Source: Filosporella fistucella
Lineage: Eukaryota; Ascomycota; Leotiomycetes; Helotiales
Assembly (NCBI GenBank): GCA_030077755.1
Contig: JAQJZZ010000013.1
Span: 2,108,001 to 2,172,000, forward strand
Direction: 5' to 3'
DNA: 64,000 bases
Positions 35,701 through 48,007 of the stretch are shown here, one piece after another; position 1 is the stretch's first letter; the number at the start of each line of letters is the position of its first letter. The notes under the pieces were generated by a model. The model worked only from the letters and a program-made list of their open reading frames with translations. It had not been told where the DNA came from and did not search any database. Made by a program: the position numbers and the translations under genes.

Positions 35701-38700
35701 TAGGATGAGGATGAAGGCTTTCCGTTACTTTGATTGACACGGGTCATCAGCAGGAGCACATCTAATATCACCACAATTTCACTGCATCTTTGCATTTCAC
35801 GGCTGCAGATATCTTTGCAGAAGTTTCCAGGCTCCCACATTATTCTGACCCCCACGATGTCCCACAAATTCTGGATAAATAATAGGGACTGCATCCCCAG
35901 ATATCAACGCTCTTCTTGCCACACTCTCGCTTCTCGTAAATGGGACGCTGACTGTTTCCTTTCTAATACTCTGACAGATTGACAGGTCATATTCAGCTTC
36001 AAGCCGAGACGAAAATGATCAAACCAAGATATTTTTGATTCCCCATACACCCTGATGATTAAATCCTCATGATACCACACCATAAATGAGGCGAGACAGA
36101 ATCCAGCTGACATTCATTTTTTGCGTTCAGCCTGTCAAACAGATTCACATCCAATACTTCGGCACAATTGCTTTGCTGCAGCCCAAACCGGATTGTGGGA
36201 TCTAGAATTCATGCTGGGATCCGAATTCCTGGATCAAGTAAAATCAGAAATTCAGGGGTTGATTTTATCTTGCATGGAAGCTCGGTCACGCCAATGAATT
36301 CATTGCAATCCATCAGGCATCTCACAACCTGAGTCAAGCCGAATATATATCCTATCGGAATATCGGCATGGCTTGAGTACATCCTTGTGACTTTACCTCC
36401 AGGCGTCAGGGCACAAAGCACAAGGGCAAACAGTTCCTGTGGAGAAATCGACGCAAAGATCAGGTCATTGTGGCAATAAGATCAGGGCGGTGTCTGCAAA
36501 AGATCGAGGGACCACTTATCTGTGGAACAAAGCGCAACCGAATTCCAATTTGAGCTTTAAGCCACTACCGGCACCCGCATATCATCCACAAAAGCAATCA
36601 ATTTGTTAGAAGAGGGTTTGAGATCGGATGAATCGCTCGATTTAATGCCATATACGGGAAGAAAAGACAATGTTGAAGGTTGAGTCGGGTATATTTTCCA
36701 AACTTTGTCATATCCGCCTCAACTTTCTCAACCTTCAGTAACACAAAAACTGCAAGTGCCGGATGCTTCCGCTGTCAAATGGTGGAGTTGGATTAGTGGA
36801 CCCACCCTCAATCTCCGTGTTCATAATCGACGATTCAGAATCACTTCACCCGCTCTGAGACAAACCTTTATCGAATCAACGACGGTGTAACATCAACATC
36901 AGCGTACCGCAGCGGGGAACTATCATTGATTCTTTTGAATTCAAAACATCTGCACATTTTGAATTGCTCACCTAAAGGTTGTAAACCCTCGTCTCATCAT
37001 TTCTACGTTGAGAGATAAATGCGTTCTGGACAGCTTGGGTCACACAACAGCCTCATTCGCTCTGACCGGGCTACTGGCGGTAGTGCTACCACACTTTTAA
37101 AAGCCCTGGCATGAGGACACATTCATCCAAACCTGGTTGTATCCTTTCGGCTTACCATATGGAATGTTCCTTCTTAGACGCACGTTGTATTATACCCTTT
37201 TATTTCATATTTCACCCCCACGATTTCAGTTAATTTTCGGGCCTTCTTTCACCATTATCGATATCATTATTGGTATCAAACCACCAGGGACTTGGGATTT
37301 CAAAAACTTGAACACGACGAGGTATCCTCAAGTCAACCCGAAGATTCGGTAATGCAGGCCTCAACTGTGAGCTCACAATGTAACCACATTGCCTCCGGGT
37401 GTCATGCAAGTGCACACTGGAAAGGGCGTTTGATTTGTTAGTCCACCCGCGTGTCGAATCGGTCGATTGGCTGTATCACATCGCTTGGATTATTGCATAT
37501 TGGCGCGGCTTTCGAGTGGCAAAGACTTTAAACACGGCTTGCTTTTGTTGTTGATCGACGATGGGGTCACGAGAAATACTACAGCAGATTTTGAGTAATA
37601 GTGCAATGATTTTTCAGCAAAGAAAAGCTGGAATGGTGTAGTTGATAGCATTGGTCAGCGATTCCATTCCACAGAAGCCACAGTCCATGAGCGAGTGTGA
37701 TCTACTCTGATAGGCACTTGAAATGATGATCAATGTAAGATCGTCGGACACTTGTTGGTTCAAGTGAAGCTCAAGCTGCAAAGGGGTTGAAGGTGTCCGC
37801 ATATTAATGCGAGGCCAATCTAGGGAAATCTGCTTGCTTGCATAAACGATTTCCTCAATCCATCCCACAACCTTGAAGTTGAACATGAGTTATGAAGGGG
37901 TGTCAGGCACATCTCCAAGTGTTCCTGCAATGCAAAGTGCATATCAACAAGCCAAGTCATCAAGCAGATCCAATATTGTGGCCACGGCATGAGGAACATT
38001 TCAGATATCAATTGAATATATCGTTGAAGTCGCAATGAGAAAGTTGTCGTGCGACAACATACCCGAAGCGCCAGTCACAACAGCTGCGTGTACTGCCAGC
38101 AGAGCAATCGATTGATTTGGAACATTATTCCGTAGCTTAAACTCGGGGCTGAGCTGAGTACCAATCGTTCATGCACGTGTTCACTTAATCAGAATACTTT
38201 TGAGCACTTGAAGTACAATACTGTATTGTGCCACCCAGACCTCCAGCCTTACTCAGCCTTGTGGTATTTTTACAGGCAATGCAGAAGCACCATATTTCCG
38301 AGATGGAAAGCTTGTGTCTTTTAGAGTTTTCCTGAAAGGTAATGTTGGTGACGGGTGGCTCATTGATGTGTTTTCATTTTTCCTATTTCTGTCGTGTTGA
38401 GTAAGGTGCAGAAGCAGAGCCATATGGACTGTGGGAATAGCCCTATCTTTAGATCACGGATCGATACGGATATCCGATCTCACTCGAGTAGGCTTGGATT
38501 TCAGGCACATTTGCGCGTTTCAATGTCTACGGAGCAACATCGTTATTGATATCGTTCAATTCTACCACTTGATCTTGACAACTAGTGTGTCCCTCCATTG
38601 CACATGATTGCCATCTTATCCTCTCCTTTCTGAAACAGATGAAATGCGAATATTTTTCAATTGACAATTAGTATATAGTATTATCATCTGATCTACACGA

Positions 38701-39577
38701 GATGGTCATAGTACTTTATCAAGCTTTGATTTCGTGCCTTTTATAGCTCGCATCATATTACCGCCAACTTCTGTAACTGTCGGCCGACATGTTATGTATT
38801 CTAGTTATGAGTTGAAGACCATGTAGACGCAAAATGGTGATCACGTCCCTTTCAAGCAGTCCACTCATCGCGCTGAACTTGCAACAGTACAGAGGTACTT
38901 GGGCGTTGGTTCCACTCGTGCGTTGCCCGTACATTTTGTTTCTTTGCTGTGGAAGGGAGCGGTCGAAGTAGATCAGCGTTAGAACTGAACATTTTATACA
39001 TCTTGAAGGATGCTACCCATGTGGATGAAGCTGGAGTGACGTTCTCTTTCGATTCTTCTGACTTGCTTCCAGATATTCTCCCTTCCTCTGGTCGGTGACT
39101 CAGCTGGACTGAAGTTTCTTTTCGATTCTCCCAGCTGGCTCTCACAAATCCACGCTTACTGTACTCAATGCTCATAGCTCTTAATACACCTTCTCTCAGT
39201 TATGTCCACAATCATTCGACTCTTGAAGTCAAATGATGCGCAATAGCCGTTCTCGAGTGGTGCAATTTGGTCGCTAAATTACTTCCCCTCCTCCCAAACT
39301 AGTCTGGCGAATTTCTCCTCATTACTATCCACACTCACCTCATATCTTCTCCAGATTATATCCACTCTTTGAAATCATGGCGCGATAAATTCATCTTTTG
39401 TGGGTTTTGAAAACTATTTGATTAATAACATTTGACCTCATCCGAAATCGGCTGTAAGACGTCATTTTCTAGTCTCATTCGCAATTCGCAACTTCAAAAC
39501 TGTATAAGTCAAATACCCAAGACACTTAGCCAAATTGTCTCAATTTATTGTCTATCTTACAATCACTTATCTTCAAA
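32798..39577. other. 6.8 kb region without a recognisable gene
   Basis: The gap lies upstream of the velvet gene (minus) and upstream of the luciferase-like gene (plus), so it is a divergent intergenic region. All open frames are short, and none carries a family signature or a joinable exon chain. The first 1.8 kb probably includes the velvet gene's long 5' leader and promoter, judging from the pyrimidine tract near 33690-33785. No tRNA, transposon end or long repeat was found by eye. Confidence 0.5.
33690..33785 (-). promoter_or_regulatory. polypyrimidine tract upstream of velvet gene
   Basis: The plus strand is almost pure purine for about 90 bp (gaagaggtcgagagg... to ...agaagcaaggagg). 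On the velvet coding strand this is a CT-rich tract about 0.9-1.0 kb before the ATG. Such tracts often precede fungal transcription start sites, which would imply a long 5' UTR. Confidence 0.4.
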
Positions 39578-40708
39578 ATGCCTCATCCAGTAGAATTCAT
39601 TTCCGCAACATTCCCAAATGCTTCCACCGAGTTAGCTCCTATTCCAAATGCCTCCATTGACCCAGCTTATCTCATTCGCTACGCTCGCACTCTTGACGAC
39701 TACGCTTACAACTACACACTTGTTCCATACAGTTCATCCTATTATGATCCATTCACAGTCGGTGCTAGCATCCTTGCTGCTACTAAAAACTTGAAAGTCA
39801 TTATCGCTCTTCGACCAAACACTCTTTACCCCACCGTCGCAGCAAAATCTCTTGCAACTCTCGACCAACTCGGTCAAGGCCGTGTCGTTGTTCACTTCAT
39901 TGCCGGTGGAAGTGATGCCGATCAAGCTCGTGAGGGTGATTTCTTGCCAAAGGATGAGCGATATGGCCGCTTAGAAGATTATATCAAGATTCTTCGTCGT
40001 GCGTGGTCCTCATCTGAACCATTTGATTGGGAAAGCAAATACTACACTTTCAAAGACTTTTCAAATGGCGTACGTCCTGTCAACGGAGTTGGAATCCCTG
40101 TTTCTGTTGGTGGCAGCTCTGATGAAGCCTACCGTATTGGTGGCTCATTAGCTGATATATTTGGTCTTTGGGGTGAACCACTCAAGGAGACCAAAGATCA
40201 GATTGATCGCATCTACGCAGAATCTGATAAGGCTGGACGTAGCAAGGAGGACAGACCCAGAATCTGGGTTACTTTCAGGCCTATTGTGGCGCCTACTGAG
40301 GAACTGGCCTGGGCAAAGGCTCATCGTACACTTGAGGCTTTGGAACGAAACTCGGGAAAGAGTACAGCATTTAACCCTGCTAAAAGCAATGGTGAGGCAC
40401 CAAAGAAAGAAGAGCCGCAGAATGTAGGCTCTCAACGCCTGTTGGAGATTGCAAAAAAGGGAGAAGTTCAAGATCGAGCATTATGGTATCCTACTGTTAC
40501 AGCTACCAATGCGAGGGGTGCTTCCACGGCTTTGGTTGGTAGTCCAGAGATCGTTGTGCAGAGTTTATTGGACTATGTCGAGTTGGGCGCAACGTTGTTG
40601 AGTATTCGTGGGTACGATAATTTGGAGGATGCGGTAGATTATGGGAGGTGGATTTTACCTGGTGTGAGAGCTGGATTGGGAGAAGGGGATGTAGGGTTGA
40701 AGAAGTGA
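39578..40708 (+). CDS. luciferase-like flavin monooxygenase (SsuD-type)
   Basis: Single exon of 376 residues from the ATG in caaaatgcctc. The fold signature of bacterial luciferase-like/alkanesulfonate monooxygenases is clear: YARTLDDYAYNYTLVPYSSSYYDPF, LKVIIALRPNTLYPTVAAKSLATLDQLGQGRVVVHFIAGG, and VPVSVGGSSDEAYRIGG-like substrate and FMN regions. The family uses reduced FMN and O2, often to split C-S bonds of sulfonates or oxidise ring compounds. No signal peptide or PTS1 is seen, so it is probably cytosolic. A GTGAGT at the stop could splice to a slightly longer C-terminus; I keep the simple stop. It is next to hydrolases that act on lactone-like substrates. Confidence 0.9.
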   Translation: MPHPVEFISATFPNASTELAPIPNASIDPAYLIRYARTLDDYAYNYTLVPYSSSYYDPFTVGASILAATKNLKVIIALRPNTLYPTVAAKSLATLDQLGQGRVVVHFIAGGSDADQAREGDFLPKDERYGRLEDYIKILRRAWSSSEPFDWESKYYTFKDFSNGVRPVNGVGIPVSVGGSSDEAYRIGGSLADIFGLWGEPLKETKDQIDRIYAESDKAGRSKEDRPRIWVTFRPIVAPTEELAWAKAHRTLEALERNSGKSTAFNPAKSNGEAPKKEEPQNVGSQRLLEIAKKGEVQDRALWYPTVTATNARGASTALVGSPEIVVQSLLDYVELGATLLSIRGYDNLEDAVDYGRWILPGVRAGLGEGDVGLKK

Positions 40709-40972
40709 GTTCATGATAGATAGGATAATGGATACCGTAAAGTAACATCACAATGTGGCAGGGCTGAATATGTTCTTTGTGGCGCTGCGGTTGGTGATTT
40801 GTAAGGTGGACAAGGGGGTGAGCTGAGCGGGTATTTCACTCAGCTGGCGGCGAGGTAAGACGCCTCAGCCCCGACATGTGATTATCCTCACCGAGAATTC
40901 AACCTCGAATTTTGATCTATAACTCCTATTTCCATTATTCCTTACAATTGCTCCATCGAGCTTCAACCAAAA

Positions 40973-41848
40973 ATGGCACCCACCAAAATATCTCCCACAA
41001 TCAGCATCGAGATCCTGAACACTGGCAGCATCAAATGTCGTCCCTCCATGCTCACCCAACCAGCCTCTCGTTCCATCTGGCTACGTCGTCTGAAGGTAAT
41101 GACTGATCTGAGCTGGGCTGATCCAATTCCCGTCCATGTATTTTTGGTCAAGCATCCAGAAGGTTATATTCTGTTCGACACAGGATTGTCAAGTCATACC
41201 AACGAACTAGGCTATTTCCCTGCTTGGATGCCTACGTTCCGCCTCACGAGCCGTATTGAGATAAAAGATAAAGATGGCATTGGAGTTCAGCTTAAGGAGA
41301 GAGGGATTGAAATAAAGAGATTGAAAGTAGTGTTGAGCCATTTACACTATGATCATAGTGGTGGTTTACCAGAAATAATTGATGCTCCTGTCTTCGTTCT
41401 AGAGGACCATTGGAATGCATTCAGAGATCCGGTGAAAGCTACATTCGAAGGAGCGGATCCAAAACAATGGCCTAAGAAGTTCACTCCTTCTTTCCTGACG
41501 CAAGATAGAAAATTATCGATTGGTCCATTCTACAACATCTATCCTATCACTTCAGATGGGAAAATTTTAGCTTTTGAGACACCGGGTCATACAGCTGGTC
41601 ACATTTCGTTGTTTATCTATGGCGAAGAAGAGAACTATCTGCTCACGGGAGATGCGACGTATTCGATGAGGAACCTGGAAGATGAGGAGACGGATGGAGT
41701 CAATGATAGGCCGAATACGGCAGTGCAGACGCTAATGTGGATTAAAGAGTTGGCGAGGGAGATGAGGGTGGTTGTGCTGCCCAGTCATGAGTGGGAGAGT
41801 GAGAAAATGTTGGAAGAGAGGAGGGTGTATGTTCCAGGGAGTTTGTAG
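40973..41848 (+). CDS. metallo-beta-lactamase-fold hydrolase, lactonase-like
   Basis: Single exon of 291 residues. The zinc site is complete: SHLHYDHSGG (HxHxDH) near residue 122, GHTAGH near 206, GDA near 223 and PSHEWE near 272. This set and the length are typical of N-acyl homoserine lactonase-like (AttM/AiiA-type) enzymes, which open lactone rings, and of related fungal MBL hydrolases. No signal peptide is seen. It is 264 bp downstream of the luciferase-like gene on the same strand. The actual substrate is unknown; quorum quenching is only one possibility. Confidence 0.88.
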   Translation: MAPTKISPTISIEILNTGSIKCRPSMLTQPASRSIWLRRLKVMTDLSWADPIPVHVFLVKHPEGYILFDTGLSSHTNELGYFPAWMPTFRLTSRIEIKDKDGIGVQLKERGIEIKRLKVVLSHLHYDHSGGLPEIIDAPVFVLEDHWNAFRDPVKATFEGADPKQWPKKFTPSFLTQDRKLSIGPFYNIYPITSDGKILAFETPGHTAGHISLFIYGEEENYLLTGDATYSMRNLEDEETDGVNDRPNTAVQTLMWIKELAREMRVVVLPSHEWESEKMLEERRVYVPGSL

Positions 41849-42563
41849 GGGTTCGATGTGGTTAAGAAGTCTTGGCCCTTGAATCAGCCAACTAACAGAA
41901 TGGGATGATTCCACATTTAGGAGCTTTAGATGTTTGTTGGGAGATAGGAGCGCAATTCAACCTGTCTGACTGGCTGCGCAGTGAGTTCAATAGCCTGCCA
42001 AAGTGTCCAAGTGTAGAATGGTAATATGGTATCACCCGTCAAGCACTCTGGTAGCTTTCATTACTTAGGATCTGCCTAGTTATAGGCTTAAAATGAGTTT
42101 TGATATCCCCAAGATGGTTATATAACTTTACAAGTTCTAGTGACCCGTTCAATGCTGAAGTGGTTTAAATGAAGGTCGTTCCCTCCCTTCAAATACTACC
42201 TATGGTGTGTGCATTGAAGATTAAGGGCGCGGTTGGCTCGCCATCACACTAGTTCGTGTACCACGAGTGTAAAAAGTACGCAGTTGAGAAAATGTACGAA
42301 CTTTTGTAAGTGGTTACTTTGGCTCTACACGGATCACTATAACTTTCAATTCACCATAACCCTCTATATTGTCCGAAATCGCTCCTCACGCATTTTATAG
42401 CGAGTGTACACCTTCGTCACCTCCGAGAGAACCTCGAATACACAAAGTGCAAGAAAGGCACAATTGGATCGACGCTTGGCCAAACAGGCCCTAATGAAAG
42501 CCTTGCTATTGTCAAGGTGACCCTTGAACAACTCCAGCACAAATAAATCAACAATAATACCTC
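41849..42563. other. convergent intergenic region
   Basis: Lies between the 3' ends of the MBL gene (+) and the dienelactone hydrolase gene (-), about 715 bp. An 84-codon minus-strand frame at 42364-42618 overlaps the hydrolase end and has no signature. Nothing else is supported. Confidence 0.4.
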
Positions 42564-43465
42564 TTAGATAAAACGCTTGAACCAGTCTAATACTTGCTTC
42601 ACTGAGTCCTCCAAACATGCTCTCTCCGCAGGATCATCAGGGTTACCTCGAACAGCAAATCCGTGCCTTCCTGGCTTGTAAACCTTGTGCATCATTTCCG
42701 GTATTTCCTTCCCAGCCTCTTTGACTTTCGCGTGAACCGCCTCTACCTTAGCCTTTGTCTGGACACTGACAGCAATATCATCTTGGCCCCATCCATAACT
42801 GACTGGTACCACCAAACTCTCAACATCCTCCGGCACAGATAAATGGCTTGGGTGCAATGCAACCACTGCATCAACGAGTGGAACCTGGTTTCCATTCATC
42901 TCAATCATATTCTCTTTTAATCCAGCTCGGATGGCGTACTTCCCACCCCAGCAGAACCCAACCATTCCGATTTTCTGCGTCTGTGGAGTAGCACGTCGCA
43001 ACTTCTCCAGGAAACCCATACAGATTTTTGTGGTAGGACCAGCTTTATGTCTAGTCATCCACAACACAAAGGAAGGGGCACTGGCAAGCAGGCCGGTATA
43101 CTTTGAGAAGGCAGACTGCTTTGCCTCGTCAACTGGAAGCAGGATATCTGCAACTTTGAGTGGTACTGGGTCGCCCTTGAAGAAGTCCGGGAGGTAAACG
43201 AGATATTCGCCACTTTTGGCGTAGGCGTCCGCGATGAGTTTGTTGTTTGGCAGTGGAAGTCCGAAAATATCCGAGTACATTACAATGATGGCTCGTGGAT
43301 TTTTGCGATTGCCGATAACATAGGTATTCAGGCCATGGACAATTTCTTCTGTTCCTTGAGGGCTTCCGCTGTGGATAGATCCCTGGGAAAAGGGGTAAGT
43401 CAAATTGTTCCGGCAGGATCCCAAATTCTCCGTACCTTAATACATTCGTCACAAGAGTCGGCCAT
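42564..43465 (-). CDS. dienelactone hydrolase family protein
   Basis: Two exons on the minus strand, 43465-43436 (MADSCDECIK) and 43382-42564, join in frame to 282 residues. The triad is visible: Cys in GFCWGG, Asp in GWGQDD, His in GRHGFAVRG. The order and spacing are those of the alpha/beta-hydrolase dienelactone hydrolases, which open dienelactones in chlorocatechol/hydroxyquinol-type breakdown. No targeting signal is seen. It is convergent with the MBL-fold hydrolase and near the SsuD-like monooxygenase, so a shared catabolic setting is possible but unproven. Confidence 0.92.
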
Positions 43466-45454
43466 CTGAAATCTCGAGAGGATTTGTGATGCGATTTGCA
43501 CAACAGTCTGTTTCAACTCGGTCGGACTACGAGGACGAATCAGACTCCTGATATCGGAAAAGGCTTTGCTCCTTGACAGTGACTTATTCAAATGCTGAGT
43601 ATAGCAAACGTAGGATAATGGCGCGGTCTTAGAAGAAGAATATAGTCTGTGAGAACTGTCTTATATTAATTATTGCGTGCCTGGAAGAAACAATGAAGAT
43701 AGGTTAAACTTCATGGCCATGTGATGTCCCGATGCTTTATACTTTCCAAGCTCGCGAGAAAAGAGCGAACAATGCGCGAATCGCTTAACCCCTATCTTTT
43801 GTCCGTGAGTGAGGGGTTCAGATTCTCCCGATTATGCGCCACAGAATTGCAGAATGTTTAGTCATATATTGTTATCTCAATAAGCACTTGAAAACCGATG
43901 CATCTTTAATATTCCCCGATTGGAATGAATCAGAGCCCGCTGTGTATTGTGAATCATCGTACGGCGTACCAAGTGGCTCATGTTCTATACCTATGTTTCT
44001 CCAACCGCTATCTTGGCTGTTTCACGGCGGAAACATGGTGATAGTGCCTTTGGGTACCTTAGCTTCTGTGTGTAAATTACAGTCATGTGTAATCAATGGG
44101 TGACATATTAGTCCTCGTGCATTCCATGAGACTTCATGCCTGCTCGGAACCGAATTCCCGGAGCTACAGTTGCATATGTCCATGACGACATACCCAAGCA
44201 ACGCCCCTTTCCTCTCGCTTATGCTTAAACTCTAGTTCTCTACAATAAATGGGATGGTAAATGTATACAAGGACCAAAAGCTTCAAGGGGTTCACTTTAT
44301 AAGTTGTAATCTCTTGTGTTGCGCAAAGAATTCCAGAGTCCAGGCAACCTTGAAACACTCCGATGCCTCATCAAGCCCAAGCCGCGGTTTGCAGTATAGC
44401 GGAGCGTAGTCGATTGTGCAGGATCCCAAGGTTCTACATATAGTCTGAACTATTGTAGTCTCCCGAGGTGCAGATAGGGAATCCTCAATACTCGGAAGAA
44501 CTGCATTAATCGTACATTTTTGCGACCGAAGTTGTCCGAAACTGTTAGCGAGATCACTCCGAGGCAGAGACGACTTCAACATAGGTATTTACCAAGACAA
44601 GATTATGCTCACCATGTTTACTTGATTGCGCAGATCATCCTTTTATTCAGTCTCAATCCAACTCACCTCTTAGTCTCTCTAAAATATCTCTCTAAAATAT
44701 AGAAAAGTCCTAAAGTTTTCAAACATGGTGAGCCTATAGCGAGTCCAAAAGGCCCGCCAAATTGACCAAAATCACAATTACTCTAGCAAAATACACCTAT
44801 GCTTTCACTCATGTCATATTAGAATTCACTAAACCCCGACTCATCAATTTGAACCTCTGGAATCCCTCCCATTAATCTAATCATTTAAGCTTGTTGTTGC
44901 AGGCTTTGCAAATAGTTCCACATAATCTTTTCACGTCAAGAGATATCGACTTTGCAGCCGGGTATTAGACGTCCATTGCCCGGGTGCTATTACAGTCTAC
45001 GACTCAAGGCGTTTTTAAACAGCTGGACGCACAAAAAAAGCTTTAAGCAGGTTTTCTTTCTATTTCGGAGACAAGAAGACACGATCTTTGCCAAATCTTC
45101 TTCCACTTGCCAGTCTCCAGCACGTACACTGCCTTTAACACCATTACGTATTAATATCAAAACAATCATTTAGAATGGACTTGATAATTTCCAAAGTAAA
45201 ACGTGCTTTCCAGTCAAGAGCCATATTTCACAGTACGTTTCAGTGCCGATGTATTCACCTCTGATCTCAGGCGGATTGATCATAGGAACTGATCGATCTA
45301 CACTTGGCTCTGTTCCACTCTTCTAACGGTTTCAAAAATTCAGATCTAGCGATATCAACAAGGTCATGCGGCATTTTAAATAAGAAAAGGAAGAGATTGT
45401 ATTTTGTTATAGTTGAAAAGGAAACTTGGCGAAAGCTGTGCAGCCTTAGTATAT
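43466..45454. other. 2.0 kb gene-poor region
   Basis: Short frames only. A 96-codon minus-strand frame at 44292-44582 starts with a true ATG but has no signature or neighbouring exon. A tandem pair of ATCTCTCTAAAAT units lies near 44675-44700. No gene is called. Confidence 0.4.
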
Positions 45455-46788
45455 CTACAAATTCTCCTCCTCGCTTAGCGAGAAGCCAAACAACCACGTG
45501 AACAGGCACTGTATAATAATCTTGCTTCCTTGAGGCATGTGCGGCAAGGCTCCAAGTTCGAATTTGACTCCCTCACATTGTCGATGTGCTTGATGGACCT
45601 TCAGCTCGTCAATTTCCACAAATTCCATATCTGGTATCACAATCTACATTCTATGTCTGAAATACAAGAAGAGTGCCTCAATGTTCCATACTCTAAAACC
45701 ACCGCCTTCTGCTCGCGTGGCGGTGGTGCCTCATTCTCCCCAACTATACTCCAAATCTTTGCATGCACAGCATCGTGTCGTGTATCCACATAGCCCCTGT
45801 CGGTCTTCTTGAGAAAGGGAGATCTGTGATGGTAATTCCACATGGTGAAGAAAATATCCAAAGACCTTAGACCTCTCACACCAGCCCATACTTTCTCCCT
45901 AGCCAAGGATTTCAAACTGTAGCATTGACTTCTTCGCACTGTATATGTTTTGCAGGCCACCATTTAAGACAATAGCTCATGTTAGCTTCAACTCGAAGTA
46001 CTTGAAGACTAGTCATCGATGCAAGGAACTCGGTAGTCAACTTAGCGATTGTTGATTTTGCTGAAACAGGCGTTGGAAGGATAACACTGCGGATACAGGT
46101 CATATGAAATGGATTGATGCGCTTAAGGTAATTGCTCATTGATCCGGGAGACGTGAAGGTGAAGGTCACAAGAGCATAAAGTAGTCCTCCACCCACAATA
46201 TCAACATATGATTGCTTGCAGAGTGTAGATAGAGAATTGTACTGCTCAATAAACGAGGGCACACGTGTAACTCTTTTAGGGTAACGGTAGTGTTTTCCCT
46301 TCTCGCTGTATTCTTGGTTGCCACTGAGATGGCTGAACTTGTTGCCCTTCATGGTCGGGCATAAAGCTCTATCGAGAGGCCGTGAGTGTCCAAGAATGGC
46401 ATAAGTCCAGATGTTTTCTCGGACTTCTATTGGCAGAGCAAAGAGCTTGCACTCCTGGGAAACAATTGAGACGGCCCATTGTTTAGACTGCTTAATATTA
46501 AAACCTTTCCCAAAATTGTACAGAAATCGTGAGAAGAATTACATGTATTCCAGTCTCTGGAGATACAACCTCAATGACTTTCTTGGATTTCTTTCCCGCT
46601 ACTCCCAGTACCTTTTTTACCTGTTGGGGAATTTCAGCAAGTGTTCTGCAATTGCTTGGGAGATTTGGTAAGCTACATACTTCAAAGACATCGAATCCAC
46701 TCTTTCTTTTCGGTATGTCTTTGGCATACTTGGCCTTCCTAACTCGCCCATTCTTCACCCTTCGGTCTGCAGCTTTCCGTGGCGCCAT
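45455..46788 (-). CDS. F-box-like/2EXR-type hypothetical protein, exons partly unresolved
   Basis: Exon 1 (46788-46543) starts MAPRKAADRRVKNGRVRKAK, a basic nuclear-signal-like stretch. A 55-nt GTAATT...AAGCAG intron leads to exon 2 from 46487, with KLFALPIEVRENIWTYAI, the LPxEvRxxIW motif of 2EXR/F-box-like fungal proteins. Coding character continues in two further frames (45963-45637 and 45640-45455). The joins needed are poor: a GTGGCC donor for a 44-nt intron and a GTATTT donor for a 35-nt intron. The gene may use very short introns, or it may be decaying. This family is large and fast-changing in filamentous fungi, and its functions are mostly unknown. Confidence 0.5.
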
Positions 46789-48007
46789 ATCCGTAGTGTC
46801 CTGTGGCTTTCTCAAATCGTGCGTGTCCTTATGGTTCCTGGTAGAATTTGCTTTGTCGTGATTCAGCGAAGTATTTGAATCTGCAAGAAGCAATGAAGCT
46901 ACCAGAATTGAACTTTCAAATTTGAATTAAATTTATGGCGGTGCCACTTTTTGTCGAGACTAAGGAGGACCAAACTACAGATTTTGCTACTGTGACGCCA
47001 TATTGAATTATACGTCTGCCAGATTCATTTGGATCAATCGACCACAATTTCGTCAAAGACAAGTTTGATTTGACATCACTCCCTGTGCAGCATAATTAAT
47101 CCTCTATTGAAGTTCAGAACTCGAATTTGTCGAATCTTTCACATTCCGGCGAATGAATGCATTCAGAAGACGTCAGGCATGCATCATAGCTTAGCCGTGA
47201 TATACAATTATGATGTAATTAAGAAACGGAAGTCTTGAGTCTCCCGATCTAAATCTGACGACAAATTAAAAACAACAGCACGACACTGCTCAAGCTAGCC
47301 GTCTGAACTCCCCTTGATATAAAAACAGTATTAATGTGCGAAATCCTAGTTGCAGAATCATCATTGTACCAATAATCCGACCCTCTAGGTCAGATTCCCC
47401 CCTCTTCTTGGTTAAGGTAGGTACCGTTAATCCAACCAGTGAATGGGATTTCTGATCATTAAAGATTTATTATTTGTGGATCCGAGATCCGAGATCTGGC
47501 ACTGAATTGGATGACATCCTGGAATGCTTCCAAGAGGTGAAGCATGATACCTAATAGTACCACTTACCCTAGGTGCCTTACCTAATCAATAAGACTAAAT
47601 AAGTTTAGTATTTAAGGTATTTAAGGTATTTAAGGTATTTAAGGTATTTAAGGTATTTAAGGCATTTGAGGCATTTGAGGTATTTGAGGTATTTCCTTGT
47701 CGCTAATGTCAAGTTTAAACTTTAAATCAGGCAATGCCGCCACTAAATGCGCCAAAAATGCGGGGTTTTACCTCTTTGACCCACCCCGCATCTCCACACT
47801 CTCGGTTATCTGGGTGTTACCCAAGGTTATCGAGGTACAAAATCAATATATCGATCGGTTTGAGTTTCATATATACCTATCTCCTAGATTTCCTTTGAGA
47901 TTCCTCCTACAAATTTCTATTATTTCCATTTCCATGGCACTTTTCGACATTGAATAGCATACAACAAAACAAACAGCCTAACTAGCGTATCCAACATACA
48001 AGACACA
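46789..48007. other. 1.2 kb divergent intergenic region
   Basis: Upstream of both the 2EXR-type gene (-) and the P450 (+). It is AT-rich and holds the 9-bp tandem repeat at 47608-47697. No gene is seen. Confidence 0.45.
47608..47697 (+). repeat. 9-bp minisatellite in P450 promoter
   Basis: About ten units: six exact GTATTTAAG copies, two GCATTTGAG, one GTATTTGAG and a partial end. It starts about 400 bp upstream of the P450 ATG. Confidence 0.9.

Noticed and set aside
44140..44152. CCTGCTCGGAA match to part of the shared intron hairpin
   Set aside because: Only 11 bases match; the partner AGGCGAGCAG is absent at the required spacing, and it is not within a called intron.
44292..44582. 96-codon minus-strand frame with ATG
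   Set aside because: No recognisable motif, signal peptide or adjoining exon; chance cannot be excluded.
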